A stretch of 64,000 nucleotides of DNA from Lanius collurio (lineage: Eukaryota > Chordata > Aves > Passeriformes > Laniidae). The translations under genes were made by a program, and so were the position numbers. The stretch lies in NCBI GenBank assembly GCA_020086605.1, contig JACBWW010000017.1:8880163-8944162 (forward strand), given 5' to 3'. Position 1 is the stretch's first letter; each line of letters starts with the position of its first letter. A model generated the notes under the pieces. That model made no database searches. It was not told the DNA's origin and saw only the letters and a program-made list of their open reading frames with translations. Below, piece by piece: positions 12,355-24,084 of this stretch.

Positions 12355-12525
12355 CAAAGAATTATAGAATCCCAGAATGGTTTGGATGGGAAGGGACCTT
12401 AAGATCATCTCATTCCAACTCCCTGCCCTGGGCAGGAACACCTTCCACTATCCCAGGCTTCTCAGAGCCCCATCCACCCAGCCTTGAACTTTTCCTGGGA
12501 TGGGGAGTCCACAACTCCAGTCTCC
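12355..12525 (-). mobile_element. CR1 LINE 3'-end fragment
   Basis: AGAATCCCAGAATGGTTTGG, GGAAGGGACCTTAAGATCAT and GGCAGGAACACCTTCCACTA mark a minus-oriented, 5'-truncated CR1. Confidence 0.85.
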
Positions 12526-13438
12526 ACGTAGTTCTACAGACTGACCTGAATGATCTGGAGTCATTCACCAGTGAAACCCAAGCTCCTGCTGCTGTTGCCT
12601 GGTGGGCAGGCCTGTGTCAGATCCCCTCCTCTTTGGCAGCAGTCCCATGTGGGGTTATCTCCAAATCTAGGGAAGCCTACTCTGCCAGAAGAGCAGTCCT
12701 TGGGAGCTGCAGGGAACTGAGGCTTTCCCTGGAATGGGATAAGGGTGGCTCCAAGAGCAGCTGCAGCTCTGGGAGAAATGCAGCACCCACAGCACAGCAG
12801 GTGATGCCAACCCCATGGCTCTGTGTCACACCACAGCCTGATCCCTTCTTCTTCACAGAAAGCCCTGGCAGCTCCGTGCCCAGCTGATTCTGTGCAGTTT
12901 CTCATCAAAATCCAGCTTCAGGCTTTGCTTGGCTTTTTTAACCACTTAAAAATCAGGCCCCTAAATGCAAAGATTTATGCAAATGTATAATAACAAGAAG
13001 TTAACCACACTTTTGCATATCTTAAAGGAAAGGTTAGGTTTGGGTCCCATCTGCGTTTTGAACAGGAGTTCTGATTGAGTTCTTGTTTCCTCTGAACCAG
13101 CTGTGCTAGTGTCAACACATCCCTGGGAAGATGAAAGGCCCTCAAAAGACATTTGATCAGATTAGCAGTGATTCAGCTCATTGGAGGGAAATTATTAAAT
13201 GGGCAATTCCTGCCAGGGAACATGAAGGCGATACAGATAAGAGGGAATGTTGGATTGAAGGAGGTTGGATTAGCACAGCTTGTAAAATCCTGAAGGCCAA
13301 GTTTCCCTAAAACATCTGAATGATGGGCTTTTTCTTATTTTTTTTTTTTTTCCCTTTTCACATTCTCCCTGTTGGTTGCTCATGGTTATTGTTGCACTGG
13401 AGCACAACAGAGCTGCAACCTCAAGTGTGGTGTTCAAA

Positions 13439-13660
13439 CTTCCAAACCTTTCTCACACTTCCAAACCTTTCTCACACTTCCAAACCTTTCTTGAACTTCC
13501 AAACTTTTCTTGCACTTCCAAACCTTTCTCGCACTTCCAAACCTTTCTCGCACTTCCAAACCTTTCTTGCACTTCCAAACCTTTCTCACACTTCCAAACC
13601 TTTCTTGCACTCCCAAACCTTTCTTGCACTCCCAAACCTTTCTCGCACTTCCAAACTTTT
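13439..13660 (+). repeat. 19-bp minisatellite, 12 units
   Basis: The hexamer CCAAAC recurs at 13442 and then every 19 bp exactly up to 13651, giving 12 units with no slippage in register. The unit is CCAAACCTTTCTCACACTT, with variants TTCTCGCAC, TTCTTGCAC and TTCTTGAAC. Because 19 is not a multiple of 3, all frames stay open, which creates spurious ORFs on both strands. The plus strand is pyrimidine-rich. Confidence 0.97.
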
Positions 13661-13662
13661 CA

Positions 13663-13687
13663 GGCTCTACCTGTTTCAGGTAGAGCC
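13663..13687. other. perfect 11-bp inverted repeat with 3-base loop
   Basis: GGCTCTACCTG (13663-13673), TTT (13674-13676), CAGGTAGAGCC (13677-13687) form an uninterrupted stem. It lies a few bases to the right of the minisatellite. Confidence 0.95.
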
Positions 13688-13799
13688 AGATTGCCAGACA
13701 CCAGAGCAGCCTGCAAGCCTCATGCCCTGGGAGCAGGGCCGGTGCTCCCTGCTGCCCCCCGAGCCCCCGTGTGAGCCCGAGCCGAGGCTGGGTTGAAGG

Positions 13800-15020
13800 C
13801 TGGAATGCTCTCGTTAATTAGCGACTGTCAAAACAACCCCAGGTGATCTCGCACGTAACCAGACCCCCAAGATAGGCAAATCAGCAGGACGGTCTGGTCT
13901 CAGTTACCCGAGTCTGATACCTGCAAAGCAAACACCCCCTTATCTCTCTCTCTATCACCCTATCTCTCTGCTGATCTGATCATTACCATGTATGTCTCCC
14001 TACCTACCCTGCTTAATGTTTTATCTGTCTTTCTGTTGGCTTGGTCATGTGTGAAACACTCGGGTGGCGTCTGATATCCCCCTCCTGCCATCCCATAAAT
14101 GCCTTCTCCTGAATATTCCATCTCCATCGTCCTGGAGCAGCACGGTCCTCCCGATCCGCCACGAATTACCCTGACCCCTCGTCTCCCCAACAGCCCATGT
14201 CCCTGTGAGGCTGTGGACAAAAGGAAGCTGTGTGCCAATCGGGGGTGATTAGCAGGGATACAGGGTGCTCATTGTGGCAGGACAGAGTCCTTAATGAAAG
14301 GGGAAGGCGGAAAAGGAGCGGGGAAGGACTGGGGCGAAATTCTCCAGGGTGCCTTCCAGGTTGAAGGATCATTCTTTTCCCTCCTGGACTCGGAAAAAAA
14401 TAAAAAAAAAATAAGGAGAGGAAAAGAAGGCAAGCCCCAAAGACTGCGATGCAAAACAGCCCCAACAGTCAGTAGGACACAGGGAAGCAAAAAAAAAGAG
14501 AATATAATTGTATTCTGTTATCAGAAGCAACATGGTCGAACAAAAGGATCGCCTTCGCCCACCTGAGAATGGAATGTGAGGCTCCATTTCGCTGCTCTGA
14601 TCGTATTTGACAGCCCCCCTCGAGACTGCCTGGTTGGTATGGCAAATCGTCCTTATTACCTGCTGGGGTGAATGAATCCCCCTTTGTGCTGGCACTGTCA
14701 CGCCGCATTAGGCTGACAATGGCCCGAGATATTTTATATGAAATTTGCCCTCACTTGTGATTAGCCAGCACCAACTAAGTCATAGCAACCTAGAACTATG
14801 CATTGGCCGGGCCCCGTTGTGGGCCGAAAGGGAAATCCCTATTCAAATGGTTTAATAAAACAATCTAAAGGGCGTGTGAATCGTGAAAAGCATTTTCACT
14901 TTTCTCTTTAGCTTAATCTCATGGTCGCTGGGATATTGTGCTCCGAGCAGACCCCAGCAGGGTGTGGGCTAAGGTCCCCCATCAACTTCTTTTACAGCCT
15001 CCTTTTCTGCGAGTTAATGA
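13800..15020. promoter_or_regulatory. candidate conserved intronic regulatory block
   Basis: This repeat-poor stretch contains clustered factor-type motifs. They include TAATTA (13815-13820) followed by CTGTCA (13825-13830, MEIS/TGIF type), an inverted pair ACCAGACC (13858-13865)/GGTCTGGT (13891-13898), and ACAATGG (14716-14722, SOX type). The sequence around 14700-14930 (A/T-rich, homeobox cores, no CR1) reads like a vertebrate non-coding enhancer. Conservation cannot be tested here; this is inferred from texture only. Confidence 0.35.
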
Positions 15021-15209
15021 TATACCGGTGTGATTGCCTCCCGCAGCAAGAAGAAACACGCATTTGATGAAAAGGATGGACCTCCTAACACATCCTAAAT
15101 GGCAACAATTTCTCATCCAAAGGTCACAGGTCATAACCTGGATTTTGAATCACCACCCAGATCTTTTTCAAAGCCCTGCTAAAGCTGGGGGATTCGGCGA
15201 GGCCGTTTT

Positions 15210-15237
15210 ACACACACACGCACGCACACACAGACAG
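15210..15237 (+). repeat. short CA-rich microsatellite
   Basis: CACACACACGCACGCACACA marks a short, interrupted CA repeat. Confidence 0.8.
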
Positions 15238-15652
15238 CGTGTTATCTCCAGAGGTTCCTGCTCCGCTTGAGGCCTGAGCTTAGTGCTTGGAAACAATTGG
15301 ATTTTTTCCCTGGGTTTGGGCTACAGTTTGCTGCCCCTCACATCCTCTCAGCCCCAGGGAAAGGTGGGCAGTGCAGAGATGTGCAGTCCCTGAGGATCAC
15401 CCAGAGCTCAGCAGCACGTGGGGTACAAGCAACACCCTTGGCTTGAATCAGCAGCTGCCCATTCACCCCAAACTTGTCACACTCCCAGCTTCACACATCA
15501 CTCCCAGCAAGGCTTTGAGGTCTCAAAACCCTCCCCACTCGCTTGAAGGTGTGGAAAAGATCCCCCAGTGCTGACCCCTGGATAATTGAGATCTCCCACG
15601 CACAGGTGAGATGCAGCCACAGAGACTTGGCAGCAGAGTGGGCTGGGAGGAG

Positions 15653-15719
15653 GGAGAAGGAGAAGGAGAAGGAGAAGGAGAAGGAGAAGGAGAAGGAGAA
15701 GGAGAAGGAGAAGGAGAAG
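15653..15719 (+). repeat. (GGAGAA)n hexanucleotide repeat
   Basis: About 11 uninterrupted copies of a purine-only hexamer. It reads as Lys-Glu on plus and as poly-Leu, Ser-Pro or Phe-Ser on minus, so ORFs crossing it are artefacts. Long pure polypurine tracts can adopt triplex (H-DNA) structure. Confidence 0.97.
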
Positions 15720-16174
15720 CACGGGGTTCCCCTTCTGCATTTTCGCTCCACTTCCTCACTTGGGATGGCAGGAAGTAGTGCTCATCTTAGGTACCTAAGC
15801 AGAGGAAAGCTCTGCCTCTGCAAGATGTGGCTGGAAATCCCCAGGATAACGAGCTCCCTCATGAACCTCCCGCAGCCCGGTCTCCGAGCTCAAACCAAAG
15901 GTGAAGAAGGGGAGAGCAGCACACGAACCTGCTCAGTTTTCCTCGCTTTCCTTTCCTCTTTATTCCCCTCACTAAGCCTTGAGCCAGGTGGGGCGTTCAT
16001 CTCCTGGTTGTACATCCACATTCTCCCTCAAGTTTTTCCTGCCAGAGCTCAGCAGGAAGAGTGGGGCTGCACAGGCTCTCGTGAGGGACACTCTTGGCTT
16101 CCAAATCCATGTTGACCTCTCCTAAAAGGTGTTCACAGGAGCTGTGGTGTGCTTCCACTGCAGCTCCCCACATA

Positions 16175-16310
16175 ATTGCAAGCTATCTGGGGCAAGGAAT
16201 GATTCTGTTATTAAGTGCTTGTACACTATTTAGCACAATGGGGCCCTGATCTCTGCTTGGGGCCTCAGAGTCTACTGTAATACAAATAATTAACCATAAT
16301 AGAGCTGGGA
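16175..16310 (+). repeat. ancient amniote SINE/LINE tail
   Basis: The order GCAAGCTATCTGGGGCAAGG, then TTAGCACAATGGGGCCCTGA, then CTACTGTAATACAAATAATT matches a tail shared widely by turtles, crocodilians and birds ('GCTCTTTGGGGCAGGGACTG' ... 'AATACAAATAATAATAA'). The family name is uncertain. Confidence 0.65.
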
Positions 16311-17198
16311 AAATATCTTAATAAAACCATGGAATCAATTTGAGGCAATTAAGCAATTTTTCGGCTCGCAGAAGTTTTTGCTTTACAGGCTCCATTTGGA
16401 GAAGGGAGGGGGTCTGAGTGCTGGAGGAGCTGCTCACCTCCCTGCAGCAGGCTTGGGCAATCTGGTTTTGTTTTTTTTTCTGTGGGTTTCAGTTTCACCC
16501 AGTTGGGGAAGCAGAAAAATTTGATGTAGCTCCCACAGCATAAAAGCCACTTTTTATAAATAGCTTGTGAGAGGAAGCATGGCTTGGAGGCTGGATGTGT
16601 GGCTCCTGAGGGAGAAGAAGGGGCTCAGTCCTACAAAACATGACTTTCAAACAGCTCCTGTGCCCTGCCTCTGCCCCAGCTGCCCACCTGTGAGATGGAG
16701 AGCCATCATCTTCCCACTTTCTAATCCCAAACACTTGAGGACAATGCTAGGGAGTTTCAGACCTATTTAGACACCGAGGAATACGGAAATTGCAAAACCC
16801 CAGACACAGGCTGGATGGTTTACATGCAATTTTAAGGCAGCAGATAAGCTGGGGATGAGAGCTATTCTGATTAGAGTCAGAGCTCTTGTATAAACTTCAA
16901 GCAGAAAAGGGAGCTCAGTGTATTGAACACGTGTGTGAAGTTGTCTCCAGTTGTGAACGTGTCCATCTCTGGGGTCGTGCATGTGAGGGCACTGCTGAAG
17001 GAGCTCAGCTCCTAAAGATGGGAAAACCAACAAATCCCAGCCGAAACAGGAACCTCAAAAACTGATCTACAGCACCCTTTCCAGGAAGAAACAGCTCCAC
17101 CTTCCATGAACACATCTGCTGGCCAGGTGGATAAAGACTCAGACCTTTCTTGTGCATAGAATTTGATGGTCCTTGGCAGGAACATTTATCATGGAAAC

Positions 17199-17515
17199 AG
17201 AGAATCACTGAGGGGTTTGGGTTGGAAGGGACCTCAAATATCTGGTTTCAACCCCTCTGCTATAGGCAGGGACACCTTCCCTGATCCAAGTTTGCTCCAA
17301 GTCCTGCCCAGCCTGGCCTTGGACACTTCCAGGGATCCAGGGGCAGCCACAGCTTCTGTGGGCACCCTGTGCCAGGGCCTCACAACCCTCACAGGGACGG
17401 AATTCCTTCCCAAAATCCCATCTAACCCTTCCCTCTTCACTTTAAAACCATTCCCCTTGTCCTACCACTACTTGCTCTTTCACCACGATCAACAGTTTTG
17501 TTCTGAGACATTCTC
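17199..17515 (-). mobile_element. CR1 LINE 3'-end fragment
   Basis: AGAGAATCACTGAGGGGTTT, GGTTGGAAGGGACCTCAAAT, ACACTTCCAGGGATCCAGGG and CCATTCCCCTTGTCCTACCA are collinear with CR1 in minus orientation. About 310 bp. Confidence 0.9.
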
Positions 17516-19304
17516 TTAAATCTTTCAATCCTAAAGAAAACATAACCAAAATAATCAGAACAGAAAAACTGGAGAAAACAAATTTCTTCCTTACACCACT
17601 GTGCATTGCCAGCATGGCTGAGAAAAGTCTACGAGCTGGTGATCAGCCTGGTGCTGTCCCAGACATGGAGAAATGAGTCCTAGTGCTTAAAAACTGAAGG
17701 AAATTATCCTGACCACTTCATCTTCTACTGCATCACGTCCTAATAACTCCATGAGGAGTCAGCCTATCATCCTGTTGGGCTGAAAATGTCGCTGGTTGGG
17801 TTTGGGAAGCTCAGCAAAAGCATAGAAAGTGAACACGTGGCTAGGGGACCTCCTGGGAATCTGTCACACCCTGAAGAAGATAAGGACTTGTGTTCTTGGT
17901 GAATTTAATATCATAGAAATTTGGGGTTTGGAAGTTTTCCATTGGCTTCACTGTGAAATCATAGACAGGGGTTAAATAATGATGATAATATCAGCACCAA
18001 AATAGGCAGAACTTGTATCTGCTTGTGGTTCAAAACAATGAAGTTCTCACCTTGCCCTCACCAACAAGAGGGCTACTTGACCTTAAAAAAACACCCCAAA
18101 ATCAAATAACCTGCTGTAGAAGCAGAGGATACCAAACACCTCCAGATAATTTTCTCAACAGGTCATCCTTCACAAGACAAGCCAGTTTCATTCATCTGCA
18201 CCCCTTGTTTTGCCCAGGTTTCTTAAGCTCAAATAATGCCCACCCCTAATCAGAGAGATGCCCTGTGCCACACACTGGTCAGCCCTCATGGCCAGCAGAG
18301 CTGGAAGTGTCTCCTCTGGAAATTATCTCTTCCAGCCTGACCTGCACATGGATTTTGCCCTCCCAGGCAAGGAAAGCAATGGGGATCCTGAATGGGAATA
18401 ATCTCTGAGTGGGGATTGGAGTATCTCTGAAGGGACTGGGGCTTTGAGCAAGTGGGAAGAGCAGGGAGGTGCTCTGGGTTTCAATCCAGCTTCGATCTCT
18501 GTCTCTGGGTTCACCCATTTTGAGCCAAATGATAACAGACCCTTTGATGAAGCCTTCCCTTCCTCAGGCTATGTGTCATTACAGTGTATTTTCTTCTTTT
18601 CTTTCACATCATGAGGATTTTCCAGAGCTTTGCCAACCTAATTGCAACAAAACTCACTATTCCAGCTTTGGCTTCTCATTCTTGCTGCTGTCAATTCACC
18701 AAATACCTGTTTGCTCCTATATCAGCTCTGCTTTCATATTTGAGGACTGGACATGATGTCATTCCTGATTTGGCATCTGATGTTCTGTTGCAGGTTCTTG
18801 AAGAGCAACCACAGCCCCCGGCTCTGGATGTGTGCTCTCCAGAGTTGGTGGGAACAACTCACAGCTCCCTAATCCAGAATATTAACTTGGAGGGACGGAG
18901 AGGTGATGACCTGTTCTGCTCACACTCATTTTGGTGACTTTCGTGGGAGGGAAAGGCACTTGCCAAACTGCTGGAGGAACCCAGCACCTTAAGGGTTTAC
19001 TGACAGTGCACATCGCTTTCATCCCTGTCTTAGAGCAACAAAATCAAAGCTCCACATCCTGCGGTCCCTTGGGATGGGAATTGCTGAAGATTCCTCTCTT
19101 GCTGTTAAATGTGAGCTCCCTCGGTGGCAACACTGCTGCTGCCCTGTGTAATGAGTGGGGGATAGATGGCATGTGAAGTGCAAAAAGACTGAAAAAAAAA
19201 TTTAAAAAGAACAACCAAGCAGCCTTCGGAAATGTCTATGCAAATCAGTTACTGAATAAATTGAGTCAAGTAAAAATATATATTTTGGCCACCAGCAGAA
19301 AAAA

Positions 19305-19405
19305 ACACGTGGCCTGATTCTCCTCTTGGCCTGGTGTAAATTGGAATATTATCTGATTCAGAGAAGTTAAGCCAGTGTAATTATGAGTGCATCTTGGTAT
19401 GAAAA
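19305..19405. repeat. ancient amniote interspersed repeat
   Basis: GGCCTGATTCTCCTCTTGGC, then TGGTGTAAATTGGAATATTA, then AGCCAGTGTAATTATGAGTG recall the old reptile/bird repeat with 'CTGATTCTCCTCTCACTTAC' and 'TGGTGTAAATCAGGAGTAAC'. It is decayed, and I cannot give an exact family. Confidence 0.5.
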
Positions 19406-20802
19406 TACTCTTTTTTCCCTTCAAAAAACTCAATTTGTTAATGATACCATTCACTTTGGATTTTGCACGAATACCTGGATACACTGGCAGCGCTTCCAGA
19501 AGCACTTAAAATCCCAGCTATCAGACTTGGACCTCGCACCCTCCTGCCCAAAGGCAGGATCCACTCTGCCTGAGCTATCCCTGACAGATGTTTGTCTAAC
19601 CTGTTCTCCAAAACCTCCCAGGTCGGAGCTCCCACCCCGTCCCCGGGCGATCTCTGCTCACGCTTCGCTACCCTCACCGTTACTCTGCTCTTCCCAAACT
19701 CTGCCCCGGCCTCCCAGAGTGGACATGGAGGAGAACTTGTCAAATTAACCTGGGCCAACCAAGGGAGGGGGTGGGAGTGAAAGGAAGGGGAGAAGAGAGC
19801 TGTGGAGTTGAGTAAGAGATGGGAGGCAGAGCTGGGAACAGAGATCAAGGCCCCTGCACTCTGTGAGTGATTCCTGCGTAAGCAAGGGAATCCTTAATTT
19901 GGAATTCCACTGGGAACCTCGCCGTTCTCCTGGCCTTTTTAAATATGTTCCCTCTCCACGCTCGCTTCCATCTCTCATGCTAATTTCCCTTCCCTCTCAG
20001 CATCTCTCCCATGTGCCCTCGGAGGGGAGAGGCTGCTGTAACACACGCAGTCCCTGACTGAATCATCCCTTCGCTTCTGCATGACTAACACCCCTGCTAT
20101 TTGTCTAACTATTTCCACTGATGTACATTTAATATGTAAAAAGTTAATTAAAGCCTTATTCATAAAAAAAATATCTGGGCCAATTTAATATTTTTTTTAT
20201 AAATACCCCAAGGGAGTATTTCAATTAGGGACTAAATGCCAGAAAACACTGTCAGATTCACCCCCTCCCACCGACCTCCTCATCACTAATCAAAGCATCA
20301 GGTTTTGATATTATAAAGGAAAAGCCACTAAAACCACAACAATATTTAGAGGAATTTGCTCCGCAGGTGCAGAGATCAATCCTAAGAGAAGCTGAGAACT
20401 TCCAGATCTTGGTGGAAACCAGTGGAAGTTACTCTGAGGAGAAGCCAATTCCGTGCTCAGAGCTCCTTCCCAAGTGGATCTGTGCTCATGCTGGGATTGG
20501 AGAACCCGCTGAATCTTTCTAAACAGTTTGGTCCTGCAACCTTTAATCATGCAAATGGCTCACATCTTCTGTGCAGCTCCAGACTTGCCAGAAAAAAAGG
20601 TTTGCAGGACTGAAATTGGGATTTGTCCTGGCACAATAAATTTGCTGATGGTTCCAGGCTGGAAAACGCATCCTCACGAACAGATGCTTCTCCCAGGTTA
20701 GCTGGGAGGAGTAAAAACTCTGGAGCTTGTAAATCACACGGCCCAACAAGTCTCGTCAGTGCACAGTATCATCCAGGAGCTCAGTGGATACACTGATATT
20801 CC

Positions 20803-21068
20803 ATGGAATCCCAGAATGATGGAATATTTTGGGCTGGAAAGGAACTGGGAGATCATCCAGAGATCATCCAGTTCCAACGCCCTTCCATGATCCCAGGCTG
20901 CTCCAAGCCCTGGCCAACCTGGCCTTGGACACTTCCAGGGATCCAGGGGCAGCCACAGCTTCTCAGAGCACCCTGTGCCAGGGCTTTGTCACCCTCACAG
21001 GGAAGAATTTTTCCCCAATATCCCATCTAACCCTCTTCCCCTTCATCTTAAAGCCGTTGTCGTTAATC
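20803..21068 (-). mobile_element. CR1 LINE 3'-end fragment (left arm of inverted pair)
   Basis: ATGGAATCCCAGAATGATGG through GGACACTTCCAGGGATCCAG to TTCATCTTAAAGCCGTTGTC. It lies back to back with a plus copy at 21118-21370. Confidence 0.9.
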
Positions 21069-21117
21069 CTGTGAATGTCCCATCCCCTGTAGGTGACCCT
21101 AGAACCAGATGGCACAG

Positions 21118-21370
21118 CCACTGATAGGATATGAATTCTGCAGATGTCAGGAAGGAGTTCTTTACTCAGAGCATGGTGAGGCCCTGGCACAGGGTGCCCA
21201 CAGAATCTGGGGAAGCCCCTGGATCCCTGGAAGTGCCCAAGGCCAGATTGGACAGGGCTTGGGGCTACTTGGGATAGTGGAAGGTGTCCCTGCCCATGGC
21301 AGAGGGTGGAACTGGCTGATCTATGATGTCCTTTCCAATCCAAACCATTCCGGGATTCTGATTCTGGGAA
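21118..21370 (+). mobile_element. CR1 LINE 3'-end fragment (right arm of inverted pair)
   Basis: GAGGCCCTGGCACAGGGTGC, CCTGGATCCCTGGAAGTGCC, GTCCCTGCCCATGGCAGAGG and a degraded tail TCCAATCCAAACCATTCCGG. Confidence 0.9.
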
Positions 21371-23779
21371 ATCTCGAAATCTGTTATGCCAAAAAATGAG
21401 GCCAAGGAAAATGCCATGTGTCACATGAAAGGAGCAGTCCCCAAACTCTCCAGCAAAGGACGAGTCATGAGATTCATTGTGAGGAAGATCTCCAGGCCCA
21501 TTTAACCCAAGTCTTCATTTCAGGAATTTTTATGGGGTCATTGCAAAGGCTCCTCCACCTGTGCCTTCAGAGAGAGATAGTGGGGTACCTGAAGCAGTTG
21601 CTGGTACGTGATTTCCCCCCATGGAGCCTTGCAGAGCACACGTAGGAGCTGTCAGAAATGCTAATATGGGAGCACAGGCCTCAACTGGAAATCTTAAGAG
21701 GGGATTAGAAGAGATGAGTCCTCATTTAGCTTTCCAGAACAACAGCAGAGATAAATCTGGCTGCTCCTTTGGAGGGTGTTAAAGGAGGATTTCCTGGGAG
21801 GTGCGTCCCATCAGTGGGGTTTGTATTGTGCTGGCAGTGGGGCGGGAAGGAATGGATTAAGCAACTGGCAATGGGATGTGGGGCCTTTGGCTGTGCTGAC
21901 AATGGATCTAAGCTGGGGAGGGTGGAAAGCTGACACTGGGCTGCAGGAAATCAGGGTTGGCTCCTGGCTTATTGCTGGAGACCACACTGCTGCTCTGGAG
22001 CTGAGAATTACTGCTCAGCTCTGCTGGACCTCCTGGTGTGGGAGGCAGCCAGGTACAAGTTAGGTCACCCACACACTGCCTGTTCATGTCCTGCAGTGGA
22101 GCAATGCCAGTGCTGATAAGAAATGTTATCTCCTGCCCATAAATCACTCCTAGGTCCCACCATCCTCTTGACTTCCCTGAAGATGCACAATTTTTTGTGC
22201 TATGTTTCTTGGGCACGGTGGGAATTTTGGGATGTTTTCCTTCCAATCTCCACATTTGTTCTATTGTGGATAAGCAGTGGTGCTCCAGGCATCACCACCA
22301 ACCTTGGTGCTAATTTTGGGGTTTGGTGGAAGCCTAGAGAGGGTTCAGGAACTGAGAGCTCAGCTGAGCAAACCAGAGAGAGATTCTGGTGAGGAATTGC
22401 AGGGATTCCTCGAATTTCAGGGCCTGTTTTTGCCCTTATTTTAATGCTGAGTGCAACCTGCAGCCTGCGAGGCTCAGAGCTCTCTTGAGTAAACACATTT
22501 TTTAACCCAAGAAGTAAAATGCCCACGACCTGCAGATCCCCACAGTCTCGCAGAGCTGCTCTGAGGTCAAGCACAGAGATGAAGAGCTCCCAGATGGTGA
22601 CTTTTACACAAGGAAGGCAAATCTTTCACCCAGGATGGTTAACCCCAGTTGGGTTAAATCAGTTTTAATGGCAGGGCACTTTGTGCCCTTGCTCAGGTGA
22701 AGTTCAGGGGAAGTTTGGATATTACCTTGGGTGAGAAGCTGAAGTTCAAGCTGTGAGGGCTGGAATGACTCCCCAGCAGCTCCTGCATCACTTGTGGCTC
22801 CCCAGTGTTTTGCTTATGCTTTCTGGCCTGGCTGTGGCCTGCGAGCAGCAGGGCTGTGCCCAGCAGGGGTTGAAGCCCAGCACCACTGGGCTGTGTCACT
22901 CTGGGATGTGGTTTTCCTGCTCAGATCAGCTCTAGAGAAGCCACCATCACCCTCTGAGGGAGTCCCGGTATGCCACCACCCTGGACTTGCTGATGTGCAT
23001 CACCTGTGGTGATGGCGGGAAGAAGATCCACCATCCCACCCTGAGATTCATCCCAAGCTGTCTGATCCCAATCAGGACCAAGTTTAGCTCCTCTGTCACT
23101 TTAAGCCAGTCTTAACTTCCCCACTCCCCCAGTCTGAGCAAAGAATACCCTCCTAATTCTGGCAGCGCTGACGGAAGCAAATAAAAGCCTAAAACACCAC
23201 GAGTCACAAACCTCACAAAAGAAGGTGCAGCCCTGCATTTACAAACCAACAGTGAGCTCCAAGCCTCTTAAATATCAGAAGACCCATCCCTACCAAGAAA
23301 AGCCCAGTATACTTCCAGCTTTTAGCCAACCCCATTAGTGGTCAACCCCATAAAATGGATAAATACATGCAGTGAATTGTCCAGGGTGCTTGATGCAGTG
23401 ACCTCACTGAGTTGCAAAGCCGGTGATTACAGGCTCTTTTCCAGCTGGAATGCTGATCCAGATGTTTTTAAATTTCACCTACCCCACTCTCAAGACTTTG
23501 AATAACTAGTATTTTTTAGCCAGCACTGGTGTAAGAGGCCTGTGCTGTACTGGTGGCTGTTACAGTGAAGTAAAATCTGCCTCTAAAGCAGCTACGTGAA
23601 AAAACAGGTTAAATATGGGAACATATTTAACCTTATATTTGGAATCCTTAAAAAAAATCAACCCACAAAACAAACACTTTTTGCACTTCTCTGTTAAAAA
23701 AAAAAATAAAAAAAATCACTGGCTTTATGTCAGATTGATCTGAGGATGTCAGGGATGTCACAGTAGCTTTAAGATGTAC

Positions 23780-23908
23780 TGGAAACATCCAAGGTGAGGT
23801 GGGATGGGGATCTGAGCAACCTGACCCAGTTCAAGATGCCTCTGCTCATGGCAGGGGTTGGACTAGGGGACCTTTAGAGGTCCCTTCCAACCCAAACCAT
23901 CCTATAAA
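23780..23908 (+). mobile_element. CR1 3'-tail fragment
   Basis: GCAGGGGTTGGACTAGGGGA, then GGTCCCTTCCAACCCAAACC at the 3' end. Confidence 0.8.
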
Positions 23909-24027
23909 TGAACAAAAGTGTTAATGGCTGAGGGGCAGGAATGTTCTGAAGGTCAGTGGCTGACTTTGGTTCAAGTGAGGAGATTTTAGGGAGAGTTTTT
24001 AACTTTAAATTTGTTGTGTTGGCTGGA

Positions 24028-24084
24028 AATAGACGATCCTTAAGGCCCCTTCCAACTCAAACCATACTATGATTCTATGACATG
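24028..24084 (+). mobile_element. CR1 3'-tail remnant
   Basis: GATCCTTAAGGCCCCTTCCA, ACTCAAACCATACTATGATT, CTATGACATG. Only the last ~55 bp of the element remain. Confidence 0.75.

Larger units (their letters stand above)
3786..13435. other. WNT3A: intron 2, part next to exon 3
   Basis: This is non-coding sequence with CR1 pieces near 5932-6390, 6700-7135, 10438-10718, 12035-12105 and 12355-12525. It also has an A-run at 5483-5499 and old MIR-like remnants near 8536-8630 and 11775-11825. Open frames here (for example 12297-12887 plus) run through CR1 sequence and show no protein family. I see nothing specific in 7140-8530 or 8640-10430. Confidence 0.8.

Noticed and set aside
12297..12887. 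196-codon ORF on plus
   Set aside because: It runs through an antisense CR1 fragment, shows no protein family and has GC-rich random composition.
13320..13796. Repetitive ORFs on both strands (SKPFSHFQTF-type and FGSVRKVWKCEKG-type peptides)
   Set aside because: They are products of the 19-bp minisatellite, in which all frames stay open. No upstream gene structure.
15491..16115. ORFs with Lys-Glu, poly-Leu, Ser-Pro or Phe-Ser runs
   Set aside because: Artefacts of the GGAGAA hexamer repeat.
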